Shown: positions 19,792 to 28,091 of the stretch, piece after piece | Layout: each line of letters starts with the position of its first letter | Numbering within the stretch: position 1 is the stretch's first letter | Assembly (NCBI RefSeq): GCF_003751305.1 | Contig: NZ_RJKV01000001.1 | Span: 310,001 to 374,000, forward strand | Length of the DNA stretch: 64,000 bases | Direction of reading: 5' to 3' | Origin: Stenotrophomonas rhizophila | Lineage (GTDB): Bacteria > Pseudomonadota > Gammaproteobacteria > Xanthomonadales > Xanthomonadaceae | Program-made: the position numbers and the translations under genes | The notes under the pieces: model-generated | What the model saw: only the letters and a program-made list of their open reading frames with translations | The model's database searches: none | What the model was told of the DNA's origin: nothing

Positions 19792-20823
19792 GGCGACATA
19801 GCGCTCGAAGGCGGCAATGCCGTCCTCGACCGTGATCAGCTGCATCACGTCGTCGAATTCGACCTTCGCGCCCCATTTCAGTTCGCTGGCCGGCTTGCCC
19901 AGGAATCTGCGTGCCGCATCGTCGTAGCGGTCCACGCAGTAGCGGCGGTCGGAGTAGGGGCCGCTGCGGTGCGGGTTGCTGGCCGCGTGCAGGCCGAGCA
20001 CCTTGGTGCCCATCGCGTTGGCGATATGCATCGGGCCCGAATCGGGCGTCATCACCAGCGCGGCGCGCGCCAACAGCGCCGGCAGTTGCTTGAGGGTGTC
20101 CTTGCCGACCAGATCCAGCGCCGGGGTGGTCAGCTGCGCCTGGATGGCATCGGCCATGCCGCGCTCCAGATCGCTGCGCCCACCGCACAGCACCACCCGC
20201 CAGCCGCGTGAGGTGGCGTGGTTGGCGACGGCCGCATAACGGTCGGCATACCAGTTGCGACGCACGTGGCTGGAGCAGGGCGAGATCATCAGCACCGGGC
20301 GGCCGTCGTCGGCCCACTGGGCATTGGCCCACTCGAACGCGGCCGGCGGCACGGCCAGGTCCCAGCTGACCTCGGTCTGCTTCAGGCCCAGCGGCTCGCA
20401 GAAGCTGCCGATCGCATCCAGCACGTGGATGCCGGGGCGGTCGGGGATGCGCTCATTGATAAACAGCCCGTGAAGGTCTTTTGAGCGCGATTTGTCGTAG
20501 CCAATGCGGCGCTTGGCCGGCACGAAGGCAGACAGCACGTTGGCGCGGAAGGCCACCTGCATCTGCAGCAGCGCATCGAAGCGCCCGGCAGGGAGGCTCT
20601 CGCGCAGGGCGCGCATGCCGGCCAGGCCGGTCTTCTTGTCGAAGCTGTGGAAGGTCACGCCCGGCAGCCCATCGAGCAGCTTGTGGCCGGCCTTGTCGAT
20701 GATCCAGTGCAGGCAAACGCCGGGATCGGCCTGTTGCAGGGTGCGCACCAGCGGCACCACATGGGTCACGTCCCCCAGCGCGGACAAACGCAAAAGACAC
20801 AAGGAAGAGGACGTTGGTGCCAT
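19768..20823 (-). CDS. glycosyltransferase family 9 (heptosyltransferase-like)
   Basis: A 351-aa protein with the start at 20823 ([19 protein letters not shown]). It has the GT9 N-terminus [20 protein letters not shown] and the C-terminal nucleotide-sugar region [32 protein letters not shown]. The family (WaaC/WaaF/RfaQ) adds ADP-heptose to LPS core at the cytosolic face of the inner membrane. The divergent Kdo kinase gene starts 21 bp away. Xanthomonad core is heptose-poor, so the actual donor is uncertain. Confidence 0.88.
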   Translation of the reverse strand: MAPTSSSLCLLRLSALGDVTHVVPLVRTLQQADPGVCLHWIIDKAGHKLLDGLPGVTFHSFDKKTGLAGMRALRESLPAGRFDALLQMQVAFRANVLSAFVPAKRRIGYDKSRSKDLHGLFINERIPDRPGIHVLDAIGSFCEPLGLKQTEVSWDLAVPPAAFEWANAQWADDGRPVLMISPCSSHVRRNWYADRYAAVANHATSRGWRVVLCGGRSDLERGMADAIQAQLTTPALDLVGKDTLKQLPALLARAALVMTPDSGPMHIANAMGTKVLGLHAASNPHRSGPYSDRRYCVDRYDDAARRFLGKPASELKWGAKVEFDDVMQLITVEDGIAAFERYVADYAPRGA

Positions 20824-20844
20824 GGTGTTGTTAGACTCGAAGGA

Positions 20845-21594
20845 ATGGTCGCATTCGACGCCACTGAAGCGCTGACGCCCTGCCGCGATGGACGCGGTAT
20901 CGGTGCCATTCTGTTCGACCGCGAAGCCTTGCGGCAAGCCGAGATGAGCCTGTTCGCGCCGGCCCACTGGGGCGAGCGGGCGCGACCGGTCGGCGATGGC
21001 GGCCGCGGCGGCGCTTGGTTCGTCGATGCGCCCTTCGGTCATGCCGTGCTGCGCCAGTACCTGCGCGGCGGCCTGGCGGCCAAGCTCAGCCGGGACCACT
21101 ACATCTGGCGTGGCGCCAACCGCACCCGCAGTTTTGCCGAGTTCCGGCTGATGCGTGCCCTGCGCGCGCAGAAGCTGCCGGTGCCGCGACCGATTGCCGC
21201 GTTCTACATGCGCGAAGGCCTGCGCTACAAAGCGGCGATCCTGATGGAGCGGCTGGAGGGCGTGCGCTCGCTGGCCGACCGCGCGCTGGTCGCCGGGCGC
21301 GGCGCCCCCTGGGAAGAGACGGGCCGGCTGATCGCGCGCTTCCACCGCGCCGGGCTGGACCATGCCGATCTCAACGCCCACAACATTCTGTTCGACGCCA
21401 ACGGCCACGGCTGGCTGATCGATTTCGATCGCGGTGTGCTGCGCATTCCCGCCACCCGCTGGCGCGAACGCAATCTCAAGCGGCTGCTGCGCTCGCTGAT
21501 CAAGCTGCGCGGTGAGCGCAGCCATGACGACGTCGAAAAGGACTACGCACGGCTGCGCCGCGCCTACGATCTGGCCTGGAACCGGGGCTACTGA
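20845..21594 (+). CDS. kdkA: 3-deoxy-D-manno-octulosonic acid kinase (Kdo kinase)
   Basis: A 249-aa protein with the start at ATG 20845 ([18 protein letters not shown]), as in xanthomonad homologues. The kinase fold has [20 protein letters not shown] (Gly-rich/Lys region), catalytic loop [12 protein letters not shown] and metal-binding IDFDRG. KdkA phosphorylates Kdo at O-4 in the lipid A-core of organisms with a single Kdo, at the inner membrane. It pairs functionally with the divergent GT9 gene. The stop overlaps the MBL gene start (TGATG). Confidence 0.92.
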   Translation: MVAFDATEALTPCRDGRGIGAILFDREALRQAEMSLFAPAHWGERARPVGDGGRGGAWFVDAPFGHAVLRQYLRGGLAAKLSRDHYIWRGANRTRSFAEFRLMRALRAQKLPVPRPIAAFYMREGLRYKAAILMERLEGVRSLADRALVAGRGAPWEETGRLIARFHRAGLDHADLNAHNILFDANGHGWLIDFDRGVLRIPATRWRERNLKRLLRSLIKLRGERSHDDVEKDYARLRRAYDLAWNRGY

Positions 21595-22361
21595 TGGACT
21601 GGGCACTGCGTTTCATGGGGGTCGGCAATGCGTCGGCCGTGCAGCTGGGTTCGCCGATGGCGGTGATCGAGCGTGATGGCCGCCCGTGGCTCACCATCGA
21701 TTGCGGCGGGGAAGGGCTGACCGCCTTCCAGGCGCACTACGGGCATGTGCCGCAGGCCCTGTTCGTCACCCATGTGCACCTGGACCATGTGGCTGGTTTC
21801 GAACGTCTGTTCGTGGATGCCTATTTCTCGCCGCAGCGTCGTGGGCGCATCCGCCTCTACGTGCCGGCGACGGTCGTGCCGCTGCTGCACAAGCGCGTGG
21901 CCGATTACCCGAACGTGCTGGCCGAGGGCGGCGCGAATTTCTGGGATGCCTTCCAGCTGATCGTGGTCGGCGATGCGTTCTGGCATGACGGCGTGCGCCT
22001 GGAAGTCTTCCCGGTGCGCCATCACTGGCCGGAAACCGCCTATGGTCTGCGCCTGAAGGGCGCGGTCACCTGGAGTGGTGATACCCGGCCGGTTCCGGAA
22101 ATGCTGGCGCGCTACGCCGACGACAACGAACTGATCGCCCACGACTGCGGCCTGCACGGCAATCCCTCCCACACCGGTGTGGATGACCTGGAGCGTGAGT
22201 ACACGCCCGAGCTGCAGGCGCGGATGATGCTGTACCACTATGCCAGCGAGAGCGACGGCGAAGCGCTGCGCCAGCGTGGCCATCGTGTGGCGCATCCCGG
22301 CGAGCGTGTGGCGCTGGCCACGCCGACCGCGATGCATGTGCTGGCCCAGGATCCTCCCTGA
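21594..22361 (+). CDS. MBL-fold metal-dependent hydrolase
   Basis: A 255-aa protein with THVHLDH (His60, His62, Asp64, His65), later ligands VRHHWPETAYG and WSGDTRP, and terminal HYASESDGE. It is related to the RNase Z/PhnP-like beta-lactamase hydrolases. It overlaps kdkA by 1 nt and is probably coupled. The substrate is unknown; a link to LPS is only contextual. Confidence 0.85.
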   Translation: MDWALRFMGVGNASAVQLGSPMAVIERDGRPWLTIDCGGEGLTAFQAHYGHVPQALFVTHVHLDHVAGFERLFVDAYFSPQRRGRIRLYVPATVVPLLHKRVADYPNVLAEGGANFWDAFQLIVVGDAFWHDGVRLEVFPVRHHWPETAYGLRLKGAVTWSGDTRPVPEMLARYADDNELIAHDCGLHGNPSHTGVDDLEREYTPELQARMMLYHYASESDGEALRQRGHRVAHPGERVALATPTAMHVLAQDPP

Positions 22362-22363
22362 GC

Positions 22364-22732
22364 ATGGGCGACGCGCTGGCCGCCCATCTGCAGGCGCTCG
22401 AACGCGCGTTGCATGCGCCAGCGGTCCGCGGAGATGTCGCGCAGCTGGCGGCGCTGTTGGATGACGACTTCCGTGAGATCGGCAGCTCGGGCGCCTGTTT
22501 CGACCGTGCGACCGCGCTGGCCGAGATCCCACGCGAGCGTGCGCAGGTGGAGATCGTGTCCAGCGATTACGCCGTCGTCCTGCTGGCCCCGACGCTGGCG
22601 CAGGTGCGCTACCGCAGTTGGTATGTGATCGAAGGGGTGCGTCAGCGCGAGGTGCTGCGCAGTTCGCTGTGGCGACTGCATGGCGAGGCGTGGAGGGTGG
22701 TGTTCCATCAGGGCACGCCCGCAGCGCCTTGA
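22364..22732 (+). CDS. DUF4440/NTF2-like small protein
   Basis: A 122-aa protein starting 2 nt after the MBL stop. The pattern LERALHAPAVRGDVAQLAALLDDDFREIGSSG and the ending SSLWRLHGEAWRVVFHQGTP are those of NTF2-like DUF4440 proteins, which have a cone-shaped fold with a pocket; function unknown. It is co-transcribed with kdkA and the MBL gene. Confidence 0.8.
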   Translation: MGDALAAHLQALERALHAPAVRGDVAQLAALLDDDFREIGSSGACFDRATALAEIPRERAQVEIVSSDYAVVLLAPTLAQVRYRSWYVIEGVRQREVLRSSLWRLHGEAWRVVFHQGTPAAP

Positions 22733-22768
22733 TCGGCAGCATCGCGAAGGAAACAGGGGACCCAAAAA

Positions 22769-22879
22769 GGTGGCGGCCCCGCCGGCTGACCTCGGCGCCC
22801 GCGTCGATCGATACCGTTGCTGCCTTCCGGCCCTGGCGGGATTTTCGACCTAGCGTCGCGAGGGGCCGACGGGGCCACC
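22769..22879 (-). ncRNA. ffs: signal recognition particle 4.5S RNA
   Basis: About 111 nt on the minus strand. The Ffh-binding hairpin shows the near-invariant CCAGGGCCGGAAGGCAGCA with GGAA tetraloop, and the 5' and 3' ends pair in a long stem (GGTGGCCCCG with CGGGGCCGCCACC). TTTTTGGG follows as a terminator. It is the small bacterial SRP RNA and acts with Ffh in membrane targeting. Confidence 0.95.
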
Positions 22880-23065
22880 ATAGAGACGTTCCGGCTGCAG
22901 GGCGATCAGGGATCAGCCGGCCGCAGGCGGAAGGTGCACCGCAGGAACAGGTCCGGCAGTGCAGTCGCGCATTCTAGCGCATGCGCGGCATGCAGTACCA
23001 GACGCGGAGGCTGAATCCTGTGTAGCCCGATGCCGTCAGTAGCGGCTATTGCGCGGGTGGGGCGG

Positions 23066-23071
23066 TAAAAT
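23066..23071 (+). promoter_or_regulatory. likely -10 box of sugE
   Basis: TAAAAT at 23066-23071 would start a transcript at about 23078, just before the riboswitch hairpins. No convincing -35 is visible at the right distance. Confidence 0.45.
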
Positions 23072-23081
23072 ACGCGGCACA

Positions 23082-23130
23082 GGAGGAACGGCCTCCCCCA
23101 TTTCGGGAACCACTGACCAGGACGGCCTGG
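23082..23130 (+). promoter_or_regulatory. guanidine-II (mini-ykkC) riboswitch
   Basis: Two small hairpins with ACGG loops: P1 GGAGG-AACGG-CCTCC (23082-23096) and P2 CCAGG-ACGG-CCTGG (23117-23130), 20 nt apart, upstream of sugE. Paired hairpins with ACGR loops define the mini-ykkC class that binds guanidine and frees the ribosome-binding site. The sugE site GGAGGG (23141-23146) is complementary to the CCTCCC of P1, which suggests how it is masked without ligand. Confidence 0.88.
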
Positions 23131-23150
23131 CCCCCATCAAGGAGGGCCGC

Positions 23151-23468
23151 ATGGCCTGGATCTATCTGTTGGCAGCCGGTGTACTGGAAATCGTCTGGGC
23201 GTTCTCGATGAAGCAATCCGAGGGGTTCAGCAAGCTCACCCCCTCGATCATCACTCTCGTCACCATGATCGCCAGCTTCTGGCTGCTGTCACTGGCGATG
23301 CGCACGTTGCCGCTGGGCACCGCGTACACGATCTGGACCGGCATCGGCGCGGTCGGTGCGTTCGTGATCGGTATTACCTTCCTGGGCGAACAGGTCAGCG
23401 CGATGCGGATTGCCGCAGCGGTGCTGATCGTGAGCGGGTTGGTGTTGATGAAGTTGAGCAGCAGCTGA
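23151..23468 (+). CDS. gdx: guanidinium exporter, SMR family (SugE/Gdx)
   Basis: A 105-aa protein with the start at ATG 23151 behind AAGGAGGG. Four membrane helices begin MAWIYLLAAGVLEIVWAFSM; the essential glutamate is in GVLEIVWA, and the Gdx signature EIVWAFSMKQSEGF separates it from multidrug EmrE types. It works as a dual-topology dimer exchanging guanidinium for protons. The guanidine-II riboswitch upstream supports this substrate. Confidence 0.95.
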   Translation: MAWIYLLAAGVLEIVWAFSMKQSEGFSKLTPSIITLVTMIASFWLLSLAMRTLPLGTAYTIWTGIGAVGAFVIGITFLGEQVSAMRIAAAVLIVSGLVLMKLSSS

Positions 23469-23498
23469 GGCGTTCAAAACGCACGCTGCGCGCTCCGG

Positions 23499-23521
23499 GG
23501 TAGAGCCACGCCATGCGCGGC
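23499..23521 (+). repeat. SMAG-type GTAG palindrome (single)
   Basis: GTAG followed by AGCCACGC-CAT-GCGCGGCT with one mismatch in the stem. It lies between convergent sugE and the acetyltransferase gene. Confidence 0.65.
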
Positions 23522-23558
23522 TGATGTAACCCTGGCGCACTCCGATCACTGGCGCCGC

Positions 23559-24011
23559 TCAACGCGGCGCCAGTTCGAGCACCATCTCCACCGCATCCAG
23601 CCCGGGGCCGTGTCCATCAGGGGTGATGTGGGTGACGACGAAGCCGAGGCCGGCGTAGAAATCCTGTGTGTGCTGACTGGTGCTGAGCGTCACGCACTCG
23701 GCGCCGAGTGTTCTTGCGTGGGCCAGGCGTGCATGAGAGAGCTGCGTGCCCAGGCCTTGGCGATGCCGGGTGCGGTCGACCATGCCCCAGCAGAAGGCCG
23801 CGCTGTGTTCGTTGTCCAGGGCGAGGCCGCCGCAGGCGACGAGGTGGCCGTTGTGGTGGATCACCAGGTAGTCGTGGGCGCGGTCTGGGTGGAGTAGATA
23901 GTTGGCGAAGTCGTGGCGTTCGTGTGGGGCGAAGTAATGCGGCACGTTGGTATCGAACAGTGCCAGGCAGGCGGGGGCGTCTGTTGGGGTGTAGGGGCGC
24001 AGGGTGGGCAT
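23559..24011 (-). CDS. GNAT-family N-acetyltransferase
   Basis: A 150-aa protein with the start at 24011 (MPTLRPYTPTDAPACLALF). The GNAT acetyl-CoA motif A is RTRHRQGLGTQLSHARLAHA and the C-terminal motif is STSQHTQDFYAGLGFVV. It is cytosolic; the acceptor is unknown. The frame continues upstream through repeat sequence, which is not coding. Confidence 0.85.
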   Translation of the reverse strand: MPTLRPYTPTDAPACLALFDTNVPHYFAPHERHDFANYLLHPDRAHDYLVIHHNGHLVACGGLALDNEHSAAFCWGMVDRTRHRQGLGTQLSHARLAHARTLGAECVTLSTSQHTQDFYAGLGFVVTHITPDGHGPGLDAVEMVLELAPR

Positions 24012-24047
24012 GGGGGGACTTTGGCATGGGTTGGCTGCGAGAAGAGC

Positions 24048-24070
24048 AGCCGACCAGCGGTCGGCTCTAC
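24048..24070 (-). repeat. SMAG-type GTAG palindrome (single, inverted)
   Basis: Read on the minus strand: GTAGAGCCGACC-GCT-GGTCGGCT. It lies 36 bp upstream of the acetyltransferase start. Confidence 0.75.
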
Positions 24071-24128
24071 CGTTAGCGGTGGTGACGGTTTGCGTGGCGC
24101 AAGCGGTGGCGGCGCAGACGCTTCGGAT

Positions 24129-24266
24129 GCAGGGTGGCCGCTTCATTGGGATTGCTGGGTGCATCCATGCACCCAGCCCTTCCGCGCTGACGCGCTCCAG
24201 GGCCAGCCGTTCGGCTGTCCGGATTCGCTCCCGGCGAATCCGTCGAACCCGTTGGGGTTCTCGTCC
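24129..24266 (-). repeat. tRNA-Ser-associated composite repeat, copy C
   Basis: The reverse complement begins GGACGAGAACCCC, continues GGGTTCGACGGAT and ends GCGGCCACCCTGC, nearly matching copy A over about 140 bp. It lies 16 nt after the terminator of tRNA-Ser(GGA), the same relative place as copy A. Confidence 0.85.
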
Positions 24267-24282
24267 CCCATGCTGTCCGTCG

Positions 24283-24326
24283 CACAAATAAAAAGGCCGC
24301 CCCTGAGGGCGGCCTTTTTATTTGTG
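24283..24326. terminator. symmetric terminator after tRNA-Ser(GGA)
   Basis: CACAAATAAAAAGGCCGCC and GGCGGCCTTTTTATTTGTG form a near-perfect palindrome that works in both directions. It abuts the tRNA 3' end. Confidence 0.9.
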
Positions 24327-24419
24327 TGGCGGAGAGAGGGGGATTCGAACCCCCGAAGCGCGGTTTAGACGCTTACACACTTTCCAGGCGTGCTCCTTCA
24401 ACCGCTCGGACACCTCTCC
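24327..24419 (-). tRNA. tRNA-Ser (GGA)
   Basis: A 93-nt class II tRNA on the minus strand with anticodon loop CTGGAAA (anticodon GGA), long variable arm, T-arm GGGGGTTCGAATCCCCC and encoded CCA. Confidence 0.95.
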
Positions 24420-24453
24420 GGACCTGCTGCGATAACCCGCTGCAGGGGCGCAG

Positions 24454-24482
24454 ATTCTAGCGGGGGAATTGGAATCGCACAA
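24454..24482 (-). promoter_or_regulatory. tRNA-Ser(GGA) promoter
   Basis: On the minus strand TTGTGC and TAGAAT are 17 bp apart, followed by CTGCGCCCC discriminator sequence. It lies in the leader of divergent dnaX. Confidence 0.65.
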
Positions 24483-24555
24483 GCGGTTCGTCACGAAGGG
24501 CAGGGGGGCTGGACAGGCGTGGCACAATGGTCGTCCCGATGAAGACGGTGGCCTG

Positions 24556-26568
24556 ATGTCCTATCTCGTCCTTGCCCGCAAGTGGCGTCCGAAGCGTTTT
24601 GCCGAGCTGGTGGGCCAGGAACACGTGGTCCGTGCGCTCAGCAATGCGCTGGACAGCGGCCGGGTGCACCATGCGTTCCTGTTTACCGGCACCCGCGGGG
24701 TCGGCAAGACCACCATTGCCCGTATTTTCGCCAAGTCGCTGAACTGCGAGCAGGGCACCAGTGCCGATCCATGTGGCCAGTGCCCGGCCTGCCTGGATAT
24801 CGACTCCGGCCGCTACATCGATCTGCTCGAGATCGATGCTGCGTCCAATACCGGTGTGGATGATGTCCGTGAGGTGATCGAGAACGCCCAGTACATGCCC
24901 TCCCGGGGCAAGTACAAGGTCTATCTGATCGACGAAGTGCACATGCTGTCCAAGGCGGCGTTCAATGCGCTGCTCAAGACGCTGGAAGAGCCGCCGGAGC
25001 ATGTGAAGTTCCTGCTGGCCACCACCGATCCGCAGAAGCTGCCGGTGACGGTGCTCTCGCGCTGCCTGCAGTTCAACCTCAAGCGGTTGGACGAGGACCA
25101 GATCCAGGGCCAGATGACCAAGATCCTGGCGGCCGAGGAGATCGAGTCCGACCCGACCGCGATCGTGCAGTTGGCCAAGGCCGCCGATGGCAGCCTGCGT
25201 GACGGCCTGTCGCTGCTGGATCAGGCGATCGCCTATGCCGGCGGTGCGCTGCGCGAGGATGTGGTGCGCGCGATGCTGGGCACGGTCGACCGCACCCAGG
25301 TCGCTGCGATGCTGGATGCGCTCGCCGATGGCGATGGTCCGCGCCTGCTGCAGACCGTGGCCCTGCTGGCCGAGTTCTCGCCGGACTGGAGCGGGGTGCT
25401 CGATGCCCTGGCCCAAGCCCTGCACCGGATCCAGGTGCAGCAGCTGGTGCCGGGCGCCGCGACGGCGGGCGAGGGGATCGATGCCGAGGCCTTCGCCCAG
25501 CGCCTGCGCCCGGAAGTGGTCCAGCTCTGGTACCAGATGGCCCTGGGCGGCCGTCGTGACCTGCACCTGGCCCCGAGCCCGCGCGCCGGGTTCGAGATGG
25601 CCGTGCTGCGCATGCTGGCGTTCCGTCCCGCCGCCGCGGTACCGCCGGTGCCCCGCGATCCGGGCACCGGGACCGACGTGAACAGTGGTGGCCAAGCCAG
25701 CGGCCAAGGCACCGGCATGGCCGCTGCGGCAGCGAGCGCGGCGTCTGCATCGGTCGTGGCGCCGGTCAAGGCGAGCGCCCCCGTCGCTCAGCCGGCCCCG
25801 GTGGCGCCCGTGGTTGCTTCCGTCTCCGCGGCGCCTGAGCCCGCACCGCCGGCACCGACACAACCTGTCCCGGCCCCGCCCCCGGCCGCCGCCGAGCCGG
25901 TCAAACCGTCCAAGCCCGCCGTCACAGCGCCCGCTGCCGACGACGATCTGCCCCCGTGGCACCACGAGAGCGATGCCGCCGATCGCGACGAAGCGCTGGC
26001 GGCCGAAATGGCCACCCCGGATGCGGCCATGGTCGCCCCGTGGGAAGCACCGCCCGAGCGCGCGGTGGCACCTGCTGCTCCCGCGCCTGCACGGGAAGCC
26101 TCCGCCCCGGTGGCCCGTCCGGAGGGCATCGCCATCGCCCCCTCGGAGCCGGATACCGCGCCCTCTGACGTTCAGGGCGACCTGACCGCCGATGCCTGGC
26201 TGGAACTGGTGGCCGGCAGCCAGCTCAATGGCCCGTCCAAGCAGCTGGCCGCGCACTCGGCGTTCATCAGCTACCAGCACGGCGTCTTGAAACTGGCGAT
26301 TTCGCCCGGATTTGAATACTTGAGTTCGGACCGCTCGCAGGCGGCGCTGATCGCGGCGTTGACCGGCCCCTTGGGGCAGGCCCCGCGCCTGGTGATCGAT
26401 ACCGGTGCAGCCGGTGCCGAGACCCTGCATCAGCGCGCTGACCGTCAGCGTGGCGAACGCCAAACAGCGGCGGAAGCCGCTTTCATGGCCGATCCTTCGG
26501 TGCAGTTGCTGGTCCAGCAACACGGTGCCCGGGTCGTCGCCGATTCCATTCGTCCTTTTGAAGAGTAA
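24556..26568 (+). CDS. dnaX: DNA polymerase III tau subunit
   Basis: A 670-aa protein with the start at ATG 24556 (MSYLVLARKWRPKRFAELVG). It has Walker A GTRGVGKT (45-52), a zinc site Cys64/Cys73/Cys76/Cys79, Walker B VYLIDEVHM and sensor SRCLQF. A long Ala/Pro-rich linker (about 375-545) precedes the C-terminal alpha- and DnaB-binding domain. It is the clamp-loader motor. I see no A-rich slippery heptamer of the E. coli type, so a frameshifted gamma form is not evident. It heads dnaX-ybaB-recR. Confidence 0.96.
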   Translation: MSYLVLARKWRPKRFAELVGQEHVVRALSNALDSGRVHHAFLFTGTRGVGKTTIARIFAKSLNCEQGTSADPCGQCPACLDIDSGRYIDLLEIDAASNTGVDDVREVIENAQYMPSRGKYKVYLIDEVHMLSKAAFNALLKTLEEPPEHVKFLLATTDPQKLPVTVLSRCLQFNLKRLDEDQIQGQMTKILAAEEIESDPTAIVQLAKAADGSLRDGLSLLDQAIAYAGGALREDVVRAMLGTVDRTQVAAMLDALADGDGPRLLQTVALLAEFSPDWSGVLDALAQALHRIQVQQLVPGAATAGEGIDAEAFAQRLRPEVVQLWYQMALGGRRDLHLAPSPRAGFEMAVLRMLAFRPAAAVPPVPRDPGTGTDVNSGGQASGQGTGMAAAAASAASASVVAPVKASAPVAQPAPVAPVVASVSAAPEPAPPAPTQPVPAPPPAAAEPVKPSKPAVTAPAADDDLPPWHHESDAADRDEALAAEMATPDAAMVAPWEAPPERAVAPAAPAPAREASAPVARPEGIAIAPSEPDTAPSDVQGDLTADAWLELVAGSQLNGPSKQLAAHSAFISYQHGVLKLAISPGFEYLSSDRSQAALIAALTGPLGQAPRLVIDTGAAGAETLHQRADRQRGERQTAAEAAFMADPSVQLLVQQHGARVVADSIRPFEE

Positions 26569-26574
26569 AGACCC

Positions 26575-26895
26575 ATGCGCGGCAATATCGCCCAACTGAT
26601 GCAGCAGGCCCAGAAGATGCAGGAAAACCTGCAGAAGGCCCAGGAAGACCTCGCCAAGCTGGAAGTGACCGGCAGTGCCGGCGGCGGCATGGTCAGCGTG
26701 ACCCTGACCGGCACCAAGGAATGCCGCAAGGTGCGCATCGATCCGTCGGTGCTGTCCGATGCGGAAATGACCGAAGATCTGGTGGCCGCCGCGTTCAACG
26801 ATGCCTCCAACAAGATCGACGCCGAGTCGAAGAACCGCATGGGTTCGGCGACCGCCGGCATGCAGCTGCCCCCGGGCATGAAGCTGCCGTTCTGA
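26575..26895 (+). CDS. ybaB: YbaB/EbfC nucleoid-associated protein
   Basis: A 106-aa protein 6 nt after dnaX. It begins [20 protein letters not shown], a coiled coil, and continues with the conserved [14 protein letters not shown] strand and a C-terminal [20 protein letters not shown]. It forms DNA-binding tweezer-like dimers. The dnaX-ybaB-recR order is conserved widely. Confidence 0.95.
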   Translation: MRGNIAQLMQQAQKMQENLQKAQEDLAKLEVTGSAGGGMVSVTLTGTKECRKVRIDPSVLSDAEMTEDLVAAAFNDASNKIDAESKNRMGSATAGMQLPPGMKLPF

Positions 26896-26994
26896 CCCAC
26901 CGCCTGCGCCGGGTGTCTGCCTGACGCGACCGTGGTGACCGCGCCGCGAAGCCTCCGGGCTTCGCGCGCTTGTTTCTGAGATGAGCGATCCGCC

Positions 26995-27594
26995 ATGAGC
27001 CTGCCCCTGCTCGAACAATTGATCGAGGCCTTCCGCGTGTTGCCAGGCGTAGGCCAGAAGACCGCCCAGCGTATGGCGTACCACGTGCTGGAGCGCGAGC
27101 GCGAGGGCGGCCAGAAGCTGGCCGAGCTGCTGGCCAAGGCGATCGAGCGGATCGGGCATTGCGAACAGTGCCGGGATTTCAGCGAGACCGAGATCTGTGC
27201 GGTCTGCGCCAACGGCAGCCGCGAGCGCCAGCAGTTGTGTGCAGTGGAATCACCGGCCGATCGCCTGGCGATCGAAACGGCCACCGGCTTCCGCGGGGTG
27301 TACTTCGTGCTGCAGGGGCGGCTGTCGCCACTGGACGGCATCGGCCCGCGCGAGCTGGGCCTGGATCAGCTGGAGGCGCGCCTGAAGCAGGGTGAGGTCA
27401 ACGAGTTGATCATCGCCACCAGTGCCACCGTGGAAGGCGAAGCGACCGCACATTACCTGGCGCAGATGGCGCGCAGCTACAAGGTGCGGCCCAGCCGCCT
27501 CGCGCAGGGTCTGCCGCTGGGTGGCGAACTGGAATACGTGGATCGCGGCACGCTGTCGCACGCCTTTGGCACGCGTACCGAAGTGCAGGAATGA
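26995..27594 (+). CDS. recR: recombination mediator RecR
   Basis: A 199-aa protein. It has an N-terminal HhH (FRVLPGVGQKTAQRMAYH), a C4 zinc finger (HCEQCRDFSETEICAVC), a Toprim domain (LCAVESPADRLAIETATG...) and a C-terminal Walker-B-like region. It acts with RecO/RecF to load RecA at gaps. There are 99 bp between ybaB and recR, with a short GC hairpin (GCGAAGCCTCCGGGCTTCGC) but no T-run. Confidence 0.97.
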   Translation: MSLPLLEQLIEAFRVLPGVGQKTAQRMAYHVLEREREGGQKLAELLAKAIERIGHCEQCRDFSETEICAVCANGSRERQQLCAVESPADRLAIETATGFRGVYFVLQGRLSPLDGIGPRELGLDQLEARLKQGEVNELIIATSATVEGEATAHYLAQMARSYKVRPSRLAQGLPLGGELEYVDRGTLSHAFGTRTEVQE

Positions 27595-27675
27595 CGCTGC
27601 GCACCGCGCGGCAATGATCGAAACCGGGGGCGCATCCGCGCTACTCTCCAAGGCCCTGTTCCACGAGGTGCCCTC

Positions 27676-28035
27676 ATGAGCCACGACACTCTGTTCGGCA
27701 AGATCATCCGCCGCGAAATTTCCGCCACCATCGTCTACGAAGACGAGGAGGTGCTCGGCTTCAAGGACATCGCCCCGCAGGCGCCGGTGCACGTGCTGTT
27801 CATTCCCAAGCACGAGGCGATTCCCACCCTCGATGATGTGCAGCCGGAGCAGGCACACCTGATCGGCAAGCTGGCGATGGCCGCCGCGGATTACGCGCGC
27901 CGCGAAGGCCTCGCACAGGACGGCTACCGCATCGTCATGAACTGCCGTGAGCATGCCGGGCAGACCGTGTTCCATATCCACCTGCATCTGCTGGCCGGTG
28001 CGCCGCTGGGCCACTTCGGCACGCCGAACGGCTGA
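27676..28035 (+). CDS. HIT-family histidine triad nucleotide-binding protein
   Basis: A 119-aa protein with the triad His100-Ile-His102-Leu-His104-Leu-Leu in FHIHLHLLAGAPLG. The N-terminus DTLFGKIIRREISATIVYED is that of the HINT branch (E. coli HinT), which hydrolyses aminoacyl- or phosphoramidate-AMP. It follows recR by 81 bp and is followed by a shared terminator. Confidence 0.94.
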   Translation: MSHDTLFGKIIRREISATIVYEDEEVLGFKDIAPQAPVHVLFIPKHEAIPTLDDVQPEQAHLIGKLAMAAADYARREGLAQDGYRIVMNCREHAGQTVFHIHLHLLAGAPLGHFGTPNG

Positions 28036-28052
28036 GGCGGCCAGGTGCAAAC

Positions 28053-28080
28053 AAAAACGCCGCCCGGGGGCGGCGTTTCT
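28053..28080. terminator. bidirectional terminator between HIT and slp
   Basis: AAACGCCGCC-CGGG-GGCGGCGTTT; T-rich on the plus side and a longer T-run (TTTTTG) on the minus side. Confidence 0.88.
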
Positions 28081-28091
28081 GCGTCAGCGTG

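Noticed and set aside
24556..26568. Programmed frameshift in dnaX giving a gamma subunit
   Set aside because: No A-AAA-AAG-type slippery heptamer was found in the linker region, so only tau is annotated.
24457..27159. 900-codon minus-strand frame over dnaX-ybaB
   Set aside because: Shadow frame of high-GC genes; repeats of His, Gln, Arg and Gly, and overlap with tRNA-Ser.
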